Positions 6,157 to 14,852 of a DNA stretch of 23,253 nt are shown piece by piece. The translations under genes were made by a program, and so were the position numbers. Positions within the stretch are counted from its first letter, which is position 1. The number at the start of each line of letters is the position of its first letter. Origin of the DNA: a virus; the IMG/VR virus record IMGVR_UViG_3300034374_005332, positions 1 to 23,253 of that record, one strand, 5' to 3'. The notes below the pieces were generated by a model, which saw nothing but the letters and a program-made list of their open reading frames with translations, did not search any database and had not been told where the DNA came from.

Positions 6157-6505
6157 TGGTCCAAGGTAATGGCAAAGTTTCCTCAGTTGGATTCTTTTGC
6201 AGTTCTATATTTGTAGCTAATTGTTCATCCATTTCAGCTGGAGATGGCTGAGTCATTTCATTTAACCAAACCTCAACATCAGCTTCTGTTAAATTTTCGT
6301 AAAGCACAAAATCATTTGGATTTGGTGATGTCAAAGGCATAGCACCATAAACATCAGCATAATAATAATCAGCTTGACCTTTAGTTCCTTCAGATGCTGC
6401 TCTTCGCCAATGCACCATATTAACTACATTTTGCAGTTCTTGTCCCTCAACAGTTTCTTGTATTACACAATCCATTGAAGATATTATCCATTTATAAGTT
6501 ATCAT
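6149..6505 (-). CDS. Small tail-associated phage protein (DUF7936-like)
   Basis: The 118-residue protein starts MITYKWIISSMDC and contains a VHWRRAAS segment, an YYADVYG motif and SPNPNDFVLYENLTEADVEVWL. This set (TYxW..........V..VHWR......Y.A..YG......P....F..Y..LTE..V..WL) is a conserved small protein of marine phages that I recall as DUF7936; it is usually placed next to tail-fibre genes. The last 35 residues are Pro and Glu rich and probably flexible. It lies directly after the giant tail protein. The start at 6505 follows the A-rich leader AATAATTAAATAAATAAATAAAA. Its role is unknown, perhaps tail-tip or fibre assembly. Confidence 0.75.
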   Translation of the reverse strand: MITYKWIISSMDCVIQETVEGQELQNVVNMVHWRRAASEGTKGQADYYYADVYGAMPLTSPNPNDFVLYENLTEADVEVWLNEMTQPSPAEMDEQLATNIELQKNPTEETLPLPWTNE

Positions 6506-6523
6506 TTTTATTTATTTATTTAA

Positions 6524-9500
6524 TTATTCATAAGAGGCAATTGTTCTTGTAACAACTGTTCCTCCTACATTTATTTTTACTTTTATTGCTCCATCAGCTG
6601 AATCCATATATATTGATGATTTACCAGATGCTGGATCACTTGGAGTTGATATTGCATTTAAAGTTAAAACATCTTCTAACTCTAATACACTTTGCACTCT
6701 TTGTTTTCCTACAATATCTAATTTATAAACAGCTCCAGCTGTACCTCCTATTGAAACGTTTCCACTAAAGTTTGCACTTGTTCCAGTCAATTCTCCAGTA
6801 AAAATAACTTTACCATTATTAGTATCAAAAGTATGTCTAACAGTTGTGCTTGAATTTCTAAAATAAATTTTTGAATCATTATTGTTAGCTGTATTACCAG
6901 GAGTTTGCAATAAAATACCTTCTGAATTACTTGAAAATAAAGTATTAGTTGAGCTGTTTCCTTGAATCCAACTGCTCAATTTTATTTTACCTTCTACTTG
7001 TAGCTTCTCCCCATTATCAGTTGTTGTTCCAATTAGTACGTTTCCACTAAATGTTGCAGAATTATCACCATAATCTAATATTAGTGTTGGTGATGTATCT
7101 ATAACTCCACCACCACCAAATTGCCATTGATCACCTTGAACGTTAATTTGTGCAATAGATGCTCCAACTTGACTTCTGCCCCATAAAACAGCTTCTCTGT
7201 TAGTGTTTGATGTAGTACCTCCATTTACCATTATATATCCATCATGGATATTTAATTTACCACCATAATCAGTTGTTGTTCCAATTAGTACGTTTCTATT
7301 ATTTTTAATAGTCATTGCATTAGTTGCGCCAATGTTAAAATGCTGGTTTTTAGCATAAATTGTTATATCTTCATAACTACTGTTTGATCTGTTGTATGAT
7401 TGAATATAAGGATTATCATTAGTTCCCCCAACTGGATTCATTTCTAAACCCTTTTGACTATTTGACACAACTATTTTAGCACTCGGACTTGTAGTTCCAA
7501 TTCCTACGTTTCCATTACCTTTCATTCTTACTTTCTCTGAATTACCAGCAAAGAATATAATGTCATCAGAACTTGATGTTCCAGTTCTTAGAACAATATC
7601 ATCTAAAGCATATAAGTCAATTTGTCTACCTAATAAAACAGTAGTATTTGTAGACGTTCCATTTGCTGGAGATGTTGTCGCTCTATAAAGTTTGTTTTCA
7701 GAATCACTTTTTAAAGTAATAGTTCCATCAACATCTAAAGTTGAAACTGGGCTTGATGAACTGCCTATCATTATGCTATTAGTTGTTGTATTACCATTAT
7801 CTGTAACTTCTTGAAGAGTATCGGCAGAGCCAACTTGAGCATCAACATAACTTTTACTTGCAGCATCAGTTGAGGCAACTGGAGTTGCTGGTATTGTTAC
7901 TTGATCAGCAAATTTAGCATTACCATTAACAACAAGTTTTTCCCCACTATCAGTTGTTGTTCCAATAAGTAGATTTCCAGAAGATGTCAACCTCATTTTT
8001 TCTGAATTATTTGTTCCAAATCTAACATCAAAATTATCTTCTTGCCATAAACCAGAAACACCTCCAGTATTTAAATAAATATATTTATTAGCACCTTCTA
8101 AATAAATATCACCATTAAAAGTAGCTCTACCACTAAAAGTTGCAGTTGTTCCAGTTAATGAGCCAGATAATGTTCCACCAGTTAATGGTAAATAAGGACC
8201 ACCAGGCAAAGCACTTGAATCAGCTTCTACAACATCACCAGAACTTGTTACTGCTAAAAAATAAGTTTCTGTTCCAGTAAATGTTCCAGAGCCATAAGAT
8301 GGTAAACTTAATTGACCAACTTTTGCAGCAGGATAACCATAAATTGTTAATCTTTCTTCTGCTCCAGCAGAAATAAAAAAATTAGCTCCATAAGTTGCTA
8401 AATTATATTCATTGTTTAAATCTTTTACAGATAAACTTGCTCCATTGCTACCAGAATTTATTATTTGTAAATTTTTACCCCAACCTTGAGCATTAGTTAA
8501 AACTGTTCCACCTACTAAAAGATTTCCCCCATCAGTTATTCTTGCAACCTCTGTACTTGCAAAGTTTTTAAACTTAATTGGATTAGCTGCTACTGCTGGT
8601 TTAAAAGCATCTGCATGACTATCACCAGTTATTAAGGCATCACCAACAACATGGAGCTTTTCGCTTGGACTTGTAGTTCCAATTCCTACGTTTCCAGTAG
8701 TAGAAATGTTTAAGTTATTAACATGTAAGTCGCTTTGAGAACCCATAGATAAATAACTGTCTTTAGAGTGAATATAATTTAATGTATCATCATCTTCTAT
8801 TAAAATAGATGCTTTATCATCTGTACTTGTAAATTGAGCAACAAAGTTTTCTGCACCAGAATTAACTGTTAAATACCTATTAGGACTTGATGTTCCAATT
8901 CCTAATTTTCCACCAGATGTCAAGCGCATTTTTTCAGCAACAGAAATAGTAAATCTAATATCTGATCCGTTAATTAATAAAGGACTTGATGCACTAAACG
9001 CATCATTGTATGAAGAAATTCTTGCTAAATTACTACTTGAATTAAAACCAATATTTTGATCTGTTCCTACATTTATTTGTAGTTTTGAATTTGGACTGGA
9101 AGAACTACCAATCATTATGCTGTTTGTAGTTGTGTTTCCATTATCCGTTACTTGCTGCAATGTTTCATCATGACCAGCTTGACCATCTACATATGCTTTA
9201 ATGCTTTCACTTGTAGCTAAACTATTTACACTTGCAGTTGCAAAGGTATCATCATCAATATATGAGCTAATTGCTACACTTCCAGAATCAATACTTGTTG
9301 CTGTTATATCAAAGCCACCAACAGTTCCTTTTGTTTTGTTTTGATATTGTTCTGATAAATCATCTTGGTTAATAAGTAAATAAGAGCCATTATCAATATC
9401 TTCATATAATGGAGTTGATGAAACACTAATTGTTGTATCGCCAGAGCCTTGATTTGATGTAACTGTTAATGGCAAAATTGTATCATCATTACTGTTTATT

Positions 9501-12343
9501 AAATTAAAAGTATCACCAGTTTTAAAAACAGCTGAGCCAATAGCTTCAATTGGAACAGAACTTAATGATTTTTGGTCTTTTAAAGTTATGTAAGTAATAT
9601 TACCAGTAAATGTTGTTCCAGCTTGGAACTTAATTAAACTTGAGCCTTCACAATCTAAATAAATTGAGTAATCACCAGAAGATGTTATTGATTGACTTGT
9701 TCCACTTGTTCCAGCTTTTACTAATAATGTCCCAGCTGTAACCTCAACTTGAAAATTTACTTGATATGTTAATCCTTGAGTTAATACTGATTGTGTTAAT
9801 TCACTTGTTGAGCCAGTTGCAGCAAACTTTGCTTTCTTTGCTGTTGTATCAATACTCCAGCCAGTTCCTAATGACCAACCAACAGCTGTATTAAAATTAC
9901 CATTTACAGCGACATTAGAGCCAGTTGCTGGAATAGTTGTTCTTATATATGCTAATGGACTGTTTTGGGATAATGCTTGTGCCATTGGACTTGGAGACAT
10001 TCCACTTGATGCTGGTGAGCCACTTTGTGAGCCTCCCATACTTCCCATTCCATTGGATTGTGTTGTTGTTGTTGGGACATCTCTTATAATTTGGTAACCC
10101 TCATAATCCCATTCATCTAATAAAGTATAAAAAGAGCCTCTTCTAAAGAAATATTCTGGATCAGTTCCATCTCTTGTTTCTCTTAATTTACCAATTGGAT
10201 TAACATATCTTGGTCTTATCACACCACCTTGGTCTTCATTTTTATTAGCAACACCAACAGCTAATCTCATTGAAGGGGATATAATTATTTTAGTTTGTCC
10301 ACTAAAAAATTCATCAATTAACATTGCAGTAAATGTCTTTGTGCCAGTTAAAATCCCTCTTCCCCATTCACCACTTGGCTCAGTATTTACATAAGTAGAG
10401 CCATTAAATACTTGTAAACTACTTGGAGCAAACTCTAAAGAATCACCCCACAATAATGTTCCAAAATTATATTGTTCTGAATTTTGTTTTGCTTGTGTGT
10501 TTGAATTTATAACATTAAAAGTTTCTCCATTAGATGCACTTTGAGCATTATTTAGTGTTTGTAATAATCCAATAAATGGTGATGTTGTTGCAAATCTAAT
10601 GTCTGGACTTACTGTTCCAGCATTAAAACCAGCTGGATTGCTTATTGAACTAATAGTAACTTGACCTTGTTGGTCCACTAATGTGTTTGACCAACTAACT
10701 GTTCCAGACATAACACCACTACCAGCTGGTAATTGAATTGCTGTTCCAGGATTTCTCATTCTTTGTGGACTACCATATCTACTAAAATTAAGATAAAATG
10801 AACCTGGATTTTGACTGCCAGTTCCATAATCATCAATATCTAAAAAGAAATTCCATGCTCCACTCATTGAGATAGCATTCCCATTTTCATCTACAAATGG
10901 AATTTGCTGTTCAAAACCAATATGTCCATAAACATTAGTTAATTTAGAACTTATAATGTATTTTGGTGCTCTATTTCCTAAGGGAGTCCAGTTTGCAGAA
11001 TCAACCCAAAAATAATTACCAGTTCCAGAATCATATTGTAAATAATAAGTTGTAATAACTCCAGTGTTTGGATCTTCTTGTGCTGCATAAAAATTAAACT
11101 TAATAGCACACCACCACCCATTAGTGTGACCATTTGGAAAATTTGGAGCATTAGACAAATCCCATGTCCAATCTAATGGAATAGATAAAAATAAAAAATC
11201 AGCAGCTGAAGGGCTGTTTATTGTGCCTTGAAAAACCTCTTGTGTTGTTGCTGTTCCACCAAATGGAAATCCACCATAATAACTTTTAGATGAAAAACTT
11301 AAAAAATCAGCATTTACTTGTTTTATAAGAGGCAAATAATCATATTTTGTTCCAGATAGTTTACTTATTTTATCATTTTGTATTGTTTGTTCATATCTTG
11401 TGTAATATGTACTACCTAAATGGTTTTGGCTTCCTTGATAAGCACCAGTATTAGAATACAATCTTGAATTATTATTTACTGGAGTTGATATTGTTCCAGA
11501 TTCATTTGTAATATATTCTGGTATTTGAACAATCCAAAACTCATGCTTCCAATAAGTTATTCTTGCACCCCAATGTCTTAATAGTTCTTTTAAAACATTA
11601 TAACAATTATCTGGGTAAAAAACTCCTTGGTCATCTTTTCTATGGAACATGGAAACAGCACACTTTGTTTTATGTAATGGATCAGAGCTTTGACCAGTTG
11701 CATTCATTTCTCCATTATACCAGTTAACAGATGTTGTAAATCCATAGTTTTGTGATGCTCCTTGATTAGTTAATGCAGCACCACTTTTTGCAAGTATTTC
11801 TCTAATCCAATAAATATAAGTTGCTGGACCAAAATACATATTTTCTTGAGCATAATTTCCCTGAACTCTTTCCTCAAATGGAGGAGTTCCACCAGTTACA
11901 CCTAAATCAACAAAATCAATGTCTTTCAATAATGATAAGCCATCAACAAATTTTAAATGCTCTTCATAAGGAAAATATTTATCAACTCCAGAGCCAATAT
12001 CCATAACCAAAAAACCACTCCATAATGGAGCAACTGCTGAATGACCAGATTGTGTACTTCTATAAATATGCACATAAACTTGCCTTTCTTGATAATTGTT
12101 TCTTAAATCATCAATAAATAAAGAATCTAAATAATTCTCAACTAAATATGGTATTTTACATGATGAACTTATTATTGGTGAAAACCTATCTTCTTGATCA
12201 GTTTCATATTCAATAACAGGACCTCCAGCACCCATTACTAATTCAAGAGCAGAGCCAGTATAATCTTCAAGAAAAATCTCTAAATAATAATCTAAATTGT
12301 TGTTACTCTTATATGATGAAAAATACTTTTTTCCAAATGCCAT
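6524..12343 (-). CDS. Giant tail tip / tail fibre protein with C-terminal repeats
   Basis: The 1939-residue protein follows the tape measure gene, the usual place for tail-tip and receptor-binding proteins. The first ~700 residues are rich in Trp, Tyr and Gly (for example LWSGFLVMDIGSG) and resemble the tail-tip proteins of Bacteroidetes siphophages. A Ser/Gly/Pro/Met-rich linker lies at about 755 to 795 (GSMGGSQSGSPASSG). Residues about 815 to 930 look like a jelly-roll carbohydrate-binding domain (NGNFNTAVGWSLGTGW). From about 1060 to the end it has some ten copies of a fibre motif of the type GNVGIGTTSPxEKLxVxG, partly repeated at DNA level, and it ends VVTRTIASYE. No S74-type autoproteolytic chaperone domain is seen. 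It probably forms the trimeric receptor-binding fibre. Confidence 0.85.
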   Translation of the reverse strand: MAFGKKYFSSYKSNNNLDYYLEIFLEDYTGSALELVMGAGGPVIEYETDQEDRFSPIISSSCKIPYLVENYLDSLFIDDLRNNYQERQVYVHIYRSTQSGHSAVAPLWSGFLVMDIGSGVDKYFPYEEHLKFVDGLSLLKDIDFVDLGVTGGTPPFEERVQGNYAQENMYFGPATYIYWIREILAKSGAALTNQGASQNYGFTTSVNWYNGEMNATGQSSDPLHKTKCAVSMFHRKDDQGVFYPDNCYNVLKELLRHWGARITYWKHEFWIVQIPEYITNESGTISTPVNNNSRLYSNTGAYQGSQNHLGSTYYTRYEQTIQNDKISKLSGTKYDYLPLIKQVNADFLSFSSKSYYGGFPFGGTATTQEVFQGTINSPSAADFLFLSIPLDWTWDLSNAPNFPNGHTNGWWCAIKFNFYAAQEDPNTGVITTYYLQYDSGTGNYFWVDSANWTPLGNRAPKYIISSKLTNVYGHIGFEQQIPFVDENGNAISMSGAWNFFLDIDDYGTGSQNPGSFYLNFSRYGSPQRMRNPGTAIQLPAGSGVMSGTVSWSNTLVDQQGQVTISSISNPAGFNAGTVSPDIRFATTSPFIGLLQTLNNAQSASNGETFNVINSNTQAKQNSEQYNFGTLLWGDSLEFAPSSLQVFNGSTYVNTEPSGEWGRGILTGTKTFTAMLIDEFFSGQTKIIISPSMRLAVGVANKNEDQGGVIRPRYVNPIGKLRETRDGTDPEYFFRRGSFYTLLDEWDYEGYQIIRDVPTTTTQSNGMGSMGGSQSGSPASSGMSPSPMAQALSQNSPLAYIRTTIPATGSNVAVNGNFNTAVGWSLGTGWSIDTTAKKAKFAATGSTSELTQSVLTQGLTYQVNFQVEVTAGTLLVKAGTSGTSQSITSSGDYSIYLDCEGSSLIKFQAGTTFTGNITYITLKDQKSLSSVPIEAIGSAVFKTGDTFNLINSNDDTILPLTVTSNQGSGDTTISVSSTPLYEDIDNGSYLLINQDDLSEQYQNKTKGTVGGFDITATSIDSGSVAISSYIDDDTFATASVNSLATSESIKAYVDGQAGHDETLQQVTDNGNTTTNSIMIGSSSSPNSKLQINVGTDQNIGFNSSSNLARISSYNDAFSASSPLLINGSDIRFTISVAEKMRLTSGGKLGIGTSSPNRYLTVNSGAENFVAQFTSTDDKASILIEDDDTLNYIHSKDSYLSMGSQSDLHVNNLNISTTGNVGIGTTSPSEKLHVVGDALITGDSHADAFKPAVAANPIKFKNFASTEVARITDGGNLLVGGTVLTNAQGWGKNLQIINSGSNGASLSVKDLNNEYNLATYGANFFISAGAEERLTIYGYPAAKVGQLSLPSYGSGTFTGTETYFLAVTSSGDVVEADSSALPGGPYLPLTGGTLSGSLTGTTATFSGRATFNGDIYLEGANKYIYLNTGGVSGLWQEDNFDVRFGTNNSEKMRLTSSGNLLIGTTTDSGEKLVVNGNAKFADQVTIPATPVASTDAASKSYVDAQVGSADTLQEVTDNGNTTTNSIMIGSSSSPVSTLDVDGTITLKSDSENKLYRATTSPANGTSTNTTVLLGRQIDLYALDDIVLRTGTSSSDDIIFFAGNSEKVRMKGNGNVGIGTTSPSAKIVVSNSQKGLEMNPVGGTNDNPYIQSYNRSNSSYEDITIYAKNQHFNIGATNAMTIKNNRNVLIGTTTDYGGKLNIHDGYIMVNGGTTSNTNREAVLWGRSQVGASIAQINVQGDQWQFGGGGVIDTSPTLILDYGDNSATFSGNVLIGTTTDNGEKLQVEGKIKLSSWIQGNSSTNTLFSSNSEGILLQTPGNTANNNDSKIYFRNSSTTVRHTFDTNNGKVIFTGELTGTSANFSGNVSIGGTAGAVYKLDIVGKQRVQSVLELEDVLTLNAISTPSDPASGKSSIYMDSADGAIKVKINVGGTVVTRTIASYE
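7016..7044 (-). repeat. Direct repeat A, copy 1 (29 nt) within fibre gene
   Basis: The 29 bases are identical to those at 7268 to 7296. They encode part of the NVLIGTTTD fibre motif. Identity at third codon positions suggests recent duplication or gene conversion. Confidence 0.8.
7268..7296 (-). repeat. Direct repeat A, copy 2 (29 nt) within fibre gene
   Basis: Identical to 7016 to 7044, in the same frame of the fibre repeat. A related but diverged copy lies near 7950. Confidence 0.8.
7485..7514 (-). repeat. Direct repeat B, copy 1 (30 nt) within fibre gene
   Basis: The 30 bases are identical to 8667 to 8696 and encode GNVGIGTTSP. Codon use is the same in both copies. Confidence 0.8.
8667..8696 (-). 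repeat. Direct repeat B, copy 2 (30 nt) within fibre gene
   Basis: Identical to 7485 to 7514, about 1.2 kb away in the same gene; a diverged copy lies near 8884. Confidence 0.8.
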
Positions 12344-12346
12344 AAA

Positions 12347-14161
12347 TTATACAGTTCTTAAACGATTAATTCCACCTCTTTGATTACTTATAAATATGTC
12401 GTTTCCACTTATTCTACCATAAACCTCAACTTGCTGAACACCACCAGCACCATTTATCATTCCTTTTAATTTATCTAATGGAGCAACTACTTCTGGATTA
12501 GATGCTGTTGTTCCAGCACCCTCACCAACTAAAGCCATTGTCGGACCAGTAACCAAACCCCCAGTTGCTAATCCTAAAACTTTTCCTTTTGCTAATTCAA
12601 ATGCAGCCTTAACAGTTGTTGCATCTCCTAATAATAATTTGATTGCCATTATAACTGCTAATTGAACTAATAGTTGTTTAATAGCTATTTTTAAGTTTTC
12701 AATAAAAGATTTAAAAAAACCTTCTGTGCTATAAGCTGCACTTGTTAAAGCACTTGTCATAATGTTTTCGAACATTCCCATAGCAGCATTAAACTCTTTT
12801 TGTTTTTTTGTTAATTCTGATATTGTTTCACCAACTTGGTTTAATGGTCCAATAAATTTCTCTGGATTAATAGCACTTAAAAAAGGAATACCTCCATTAT
12901 CACCTCTTCCATTTGCACCACCACCTCCACCACCTAATGAAAAAGGATTTGATAAAAAGCCCATTGCTTCTGCTAAATCTTTTGCTTGATTTTTTATAGC
13001 ATCTGCAAAACTTCCAAATTCATGTATATATTCTTTTGAATCTACTTTTAAATCTCTTATTTTATCAGATATTCCAAAAGCACCACCCATTCTGCCACCT
13101 AATAAATCAACAAAATCAGCAGCTGCTTCAACTAAAGCATTTCTCCACCAACTCCAATCAGATAATCTTTCTTTAAATGCTTCGTAATTTTCAAGTACAA
13201 ATATAAATCCAGCAACAATAGCTGTCAAGCCCATTACTATTATTCCACTTCTACTAAATAATCTTGCAAATACTTTGATTAAACTTCCACTTATTGACAA
13301 CAATGGTCCTAATGCAGCTGCTAACAATGTAATGTTTGCAATATTTGTTTTTAATATGGGATCCATATTTGTTAAAGATGCCACAAAACCTTTAGCCCAT
13401 TGTAATATTTTTTGAGCAACTGGCAACAACATTGTTCCAATTTCAACCCCTAAATCATTTAAATCTCCAGCTAATATTCTTGTTTGATTTGCAAAACCAC
13501 CAGATGTTCTTGCAAAATCACCAACAGCTTTTGAACTTTGCTTTAATGCTAATTGATAAGTTAATGTTGCTTTTTCTACTCTTGTTAATTCTTTAAATAC
13601 CTTTCCTTGATCTGTTGCAAATGATTTTAAATCAGCTTCTGTAATTGCAATTCCTAATGATTTTATAGATTCTCTTTCACCAAGCAAGGCTTTTGTTAAT
13701 GCTAATGATGCTCCTTCTGCTCCACCAGAAAAGTTTGTAAATGATGCTAAATCAACTGCTAATTCATTTACTTGTTTACTTAAATTAAGAGCCTCTCTTT
13801 CTGTAAATCCAAAACCAACTAATAAATCACCAGTATCACCAAGCATTTGTTTTGCTGCTTTACTTGATAACCCAAAAGAACTTTTAAAAACCCTTGCTGT
13901 TGCTTCTGCTTCTCTTTGAATACTACTAAAAACAGTTTTAAATTTAGCATCTGTTTCTTCAAAATCACTTGCCATTTTAACAGCAGCTGCTCCAAGGCCA
14001 ATAACTGGTATTGTGATGCTTCTTGTAAGTGTTTGCCCAGTTCTCTGCATAGATGCCCCAAACTTTCCAATGCTTCTTTGAGCCTTTTTCATTGCTTTGT
14101 CAAAGCCTCTTAAATCAGCTCCAAATGCAATAGTTAATAAACCAACACTCTTATTTGCCAT
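12347..14161 (-). CDS. Tape measure protein
   Basis: The protein is 604 residues from ATG 14161; a GTG at 14167 would add two residues. It starts MANKSVGLLTIAFGADLRGF, followed by KAMKKAQRSIGKFGASM, the typical opening of phage tape measure proteins that leads into the TP901 core region with LGLGAAAVKMASDFEE-like sequence (here IPVIGLGAAAVKMASDFEE). Hydrophobic segments occur at about residues 275 to 330 and near 490 to 515 (QLLVQLAVIMAIKLLL). A poly-Gly stretch is seen near residue 420. It sets tail length: at the usual ~0.15 nm per residue it predicts a tail somewhat under 100 nm. It overlaps the preceding chaperone frame by 11 nt. Confidence 0.9.
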   Translation of the reverse strand: MANKSVGLLTIAFGADLRGFDKAMKKAQRSIGKFGASMQRTGQTLTRSITIPVIGLGAAAVKMASDFEETDAKFKTVFSSIQREAEATARVFKSSFGLSSKAAKQMLGDTGDLLVGFGFTEREALNLSKQVNELAVDLASFTNFSGGAEGASLALTKALLGERESIKSLGIAITEADLKSFATDQGKVFKELTRVEKATLTYQLALKQSSKAVGDFARTSGGFANQTRILAGDLNDLGVEIGTMLLPVAQKILQWAKGFVASLTNMDPILKTNIANITLLAAALGPLLSISGSLIKVFARLFSRSGIIVMGLTAIVAGFIFVLENYEAFKERLSDWSWWRNALVEAAADFVDLLGGRMGGAFGISDKIRDLKVDSKEYIHEFGSFADAIKNQAKDLAEAMGFLSNPFSLGGGGGGANGRGDNGGIPFLSAINPEKFIGPLNQVGETISELTKKQKEFNAAMGMFENIMTSALTSAAYSTEGFFKSFIENLKIAIKQLLVQLAVIMAIKLLLGDATTVKAAFELAKGKVLGLATGGLVTGPTMALVGEGAGTTASNPEVVAPLDKLKGMINGAGGVQQVEVYGRISGNDIFISNQRGGINRLRTV

Positions 14162-14498
14162 GCTCACTCATTTTTTTAATATATTCAGCTTTTGCTTTCA
14201 ATTTCTCGTAATCTATTTTTTTATCCTTTTTATCCCACTCGAACTCAATCAAATCAGTTGGCTTTATTTTTTTTCCTTTTGCTATTTGAATATTTAGTAA
14301 CAAAGTAGTTTGCCATCTTGTTCTTTCCCACTTACTTCTTTCCCTTATATTCTCAAGCTCATAAAAGCCATCCAATTTATTCCAAAAATGTTTAGGCAAG
14401 TAATCATAAAACTCATTTACTCCCATGCCTAACTGTCCAAAAGCAATTCTCTCTAATTCTCGCCAAGAGAGTTTGTTTTTTACTTCTTGGCTTTCTGC
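14151..14498 (-). CDS. Tail assembly chaperone T domain, made by -1 frameshift (GT product)
   Basis: After the slip at 14498 to 14504 the new frame reads GCA GAA AGC... for 115 codons to the stop at 14151. It includes LSWRELERIAFGQLG and FWNKLDGFYE, matching the W..L...A...LG....FW.L pattern of phage tail chaperone C-terminal domains. With the 103 residues before the slip it gives a GT fusion of 218 residues. Independent translation from ATG 14426 would give only 91 residues and would drop the conserved SWRELERIAFGQLG part, so the frameshift is the better explanation. The domain binds the tape measure protein during tail tube assembly. The known analogue is lambda gpGT. Confidence 0.82.
   Translation of the reverse strand, partial: AESQEVKNKLSWRELERIAFGQLGMGVNEFYDYLPKHFWNKLDGFYELENIRERSKWERTRWQTTLLLNIQIAKGKKIKPTDLIEFEWDKKDKKIDYEKLKAKAEYIKKMSEHGK
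14462..14491 (-). promoter_or_regulatory. Frameshift-stimulating stem-loop
   Basis: In the minus-strand RNA GCCAAGA (14491 to 14485) pairs perfectly with UCUUGGC (14468 to 14462) around a 16-nt loop. It starts exactly 6 nt after the slippery heptamer, the spacing expected of a -1 frameshift stimulator, and spans the zero-frame stop codon. Confidence 0.75.
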
Positions 14499-14806
14499 TT
14501 TTTTTCAGTATTACCCCCCATTTGTTCAGCCAATATTTCCATAGCTTTTCCAATACTATCAAAATCACCATCTATCAAATCAGCCAAATCATCAACACTT
14601 AAATCACAATCTTGCTTTGCAGCTCTATGCCCATCCTCAATGCCACAATATATTAAAGTTAAAGCATCATCTAAAGTCATATCTACACCAAGTTTATCTA
14701 AGTCTTGTAGTGATGTATTTGTTTTAGATGAATATTTTCTCAAGGCATTAAAACCAAATTTAATTGGTAATTTTTCTTTATTTATTTCTATAAAAGTATA
14801 ATTCAT
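14480..14806 (-). CDS. Tail assembly chaperone (G protein)
   Basis: The 108-residue protein (MNYTFIEINKEKLPIKFGFNA at the start) has the N-terminal strand, the helix with ALRKYSSKT and the acidic helices (DDLADLIDGD) of phage tail assembly chaperones; the Ile/Leu-rich DALTLIYCGIEDG segment is also characteristic. It lies between tail tube and tape measure genes, the conserved position of lambda G/GT. Its 3' end carries the slippery sequence. It coats the tape measure protein during tail assembly and is absent from the virion. Its start region can pair with an upstream hairpin loop (14841 to 14852), so its translation may be controlled. Confidence 0.88.
   Translation of the reverse strand: MNYTFIEINKEKLPIKFGFNALRKYSSKTNTSLQDLDKLGVDMTLDDALTLIYCGIEDGHRAAKQDCDLSVDDLADLIDGDFDSIGKAMEILAEQMGGNTEKKQKAKK
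14498..14504 (-). promoter_or_regulatory. -1 ribosomal slippery heptamer A_AAA_AAG
   Basis: In the zero frame the codons are GAA AAA AAG, so the heptamer A AAA AAG is in the exact phase needed for tandem slippage. It is the same heptamer used by E. coli dnaX. The -1 frame has a TGA just before it and is then open for 115 codons. Confidence 0.85.
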
Positions 14807-14852
14807 TTTTGTTTAGTTTAGTAAGGATCAGAGCAATGGTACTAAACAAAAA
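14806..14852 (-). repeat. 12-nt inverted repeat covering the chaperone start region
   Basis: The bases 14806 to 14817 and 14841 to 14852 are perfect reverse complements over 12 nt. One arm is the leader just before and including the A of the ATG; the other is the loop side of the hairpin above. The two RNA folds exclude each other in part. Confidence 0.65.

Noticed and set aside
6524-12343. The repeat-rich fibre gene as a target of a diversity-generating retroelement.
   Set aside because: No reverse transcriptase and no template repeat with A-specific differences were seen; the repeats are explained by a known fibre motif.
14097-14801. Plus-strand open frames opposite the tail chaperone and tape measure genes.
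   Set aside because: They are antisense to well-supported genes, lack leaders and show low-complexity composition; AT-rich coding DNA gives such frames by chance.
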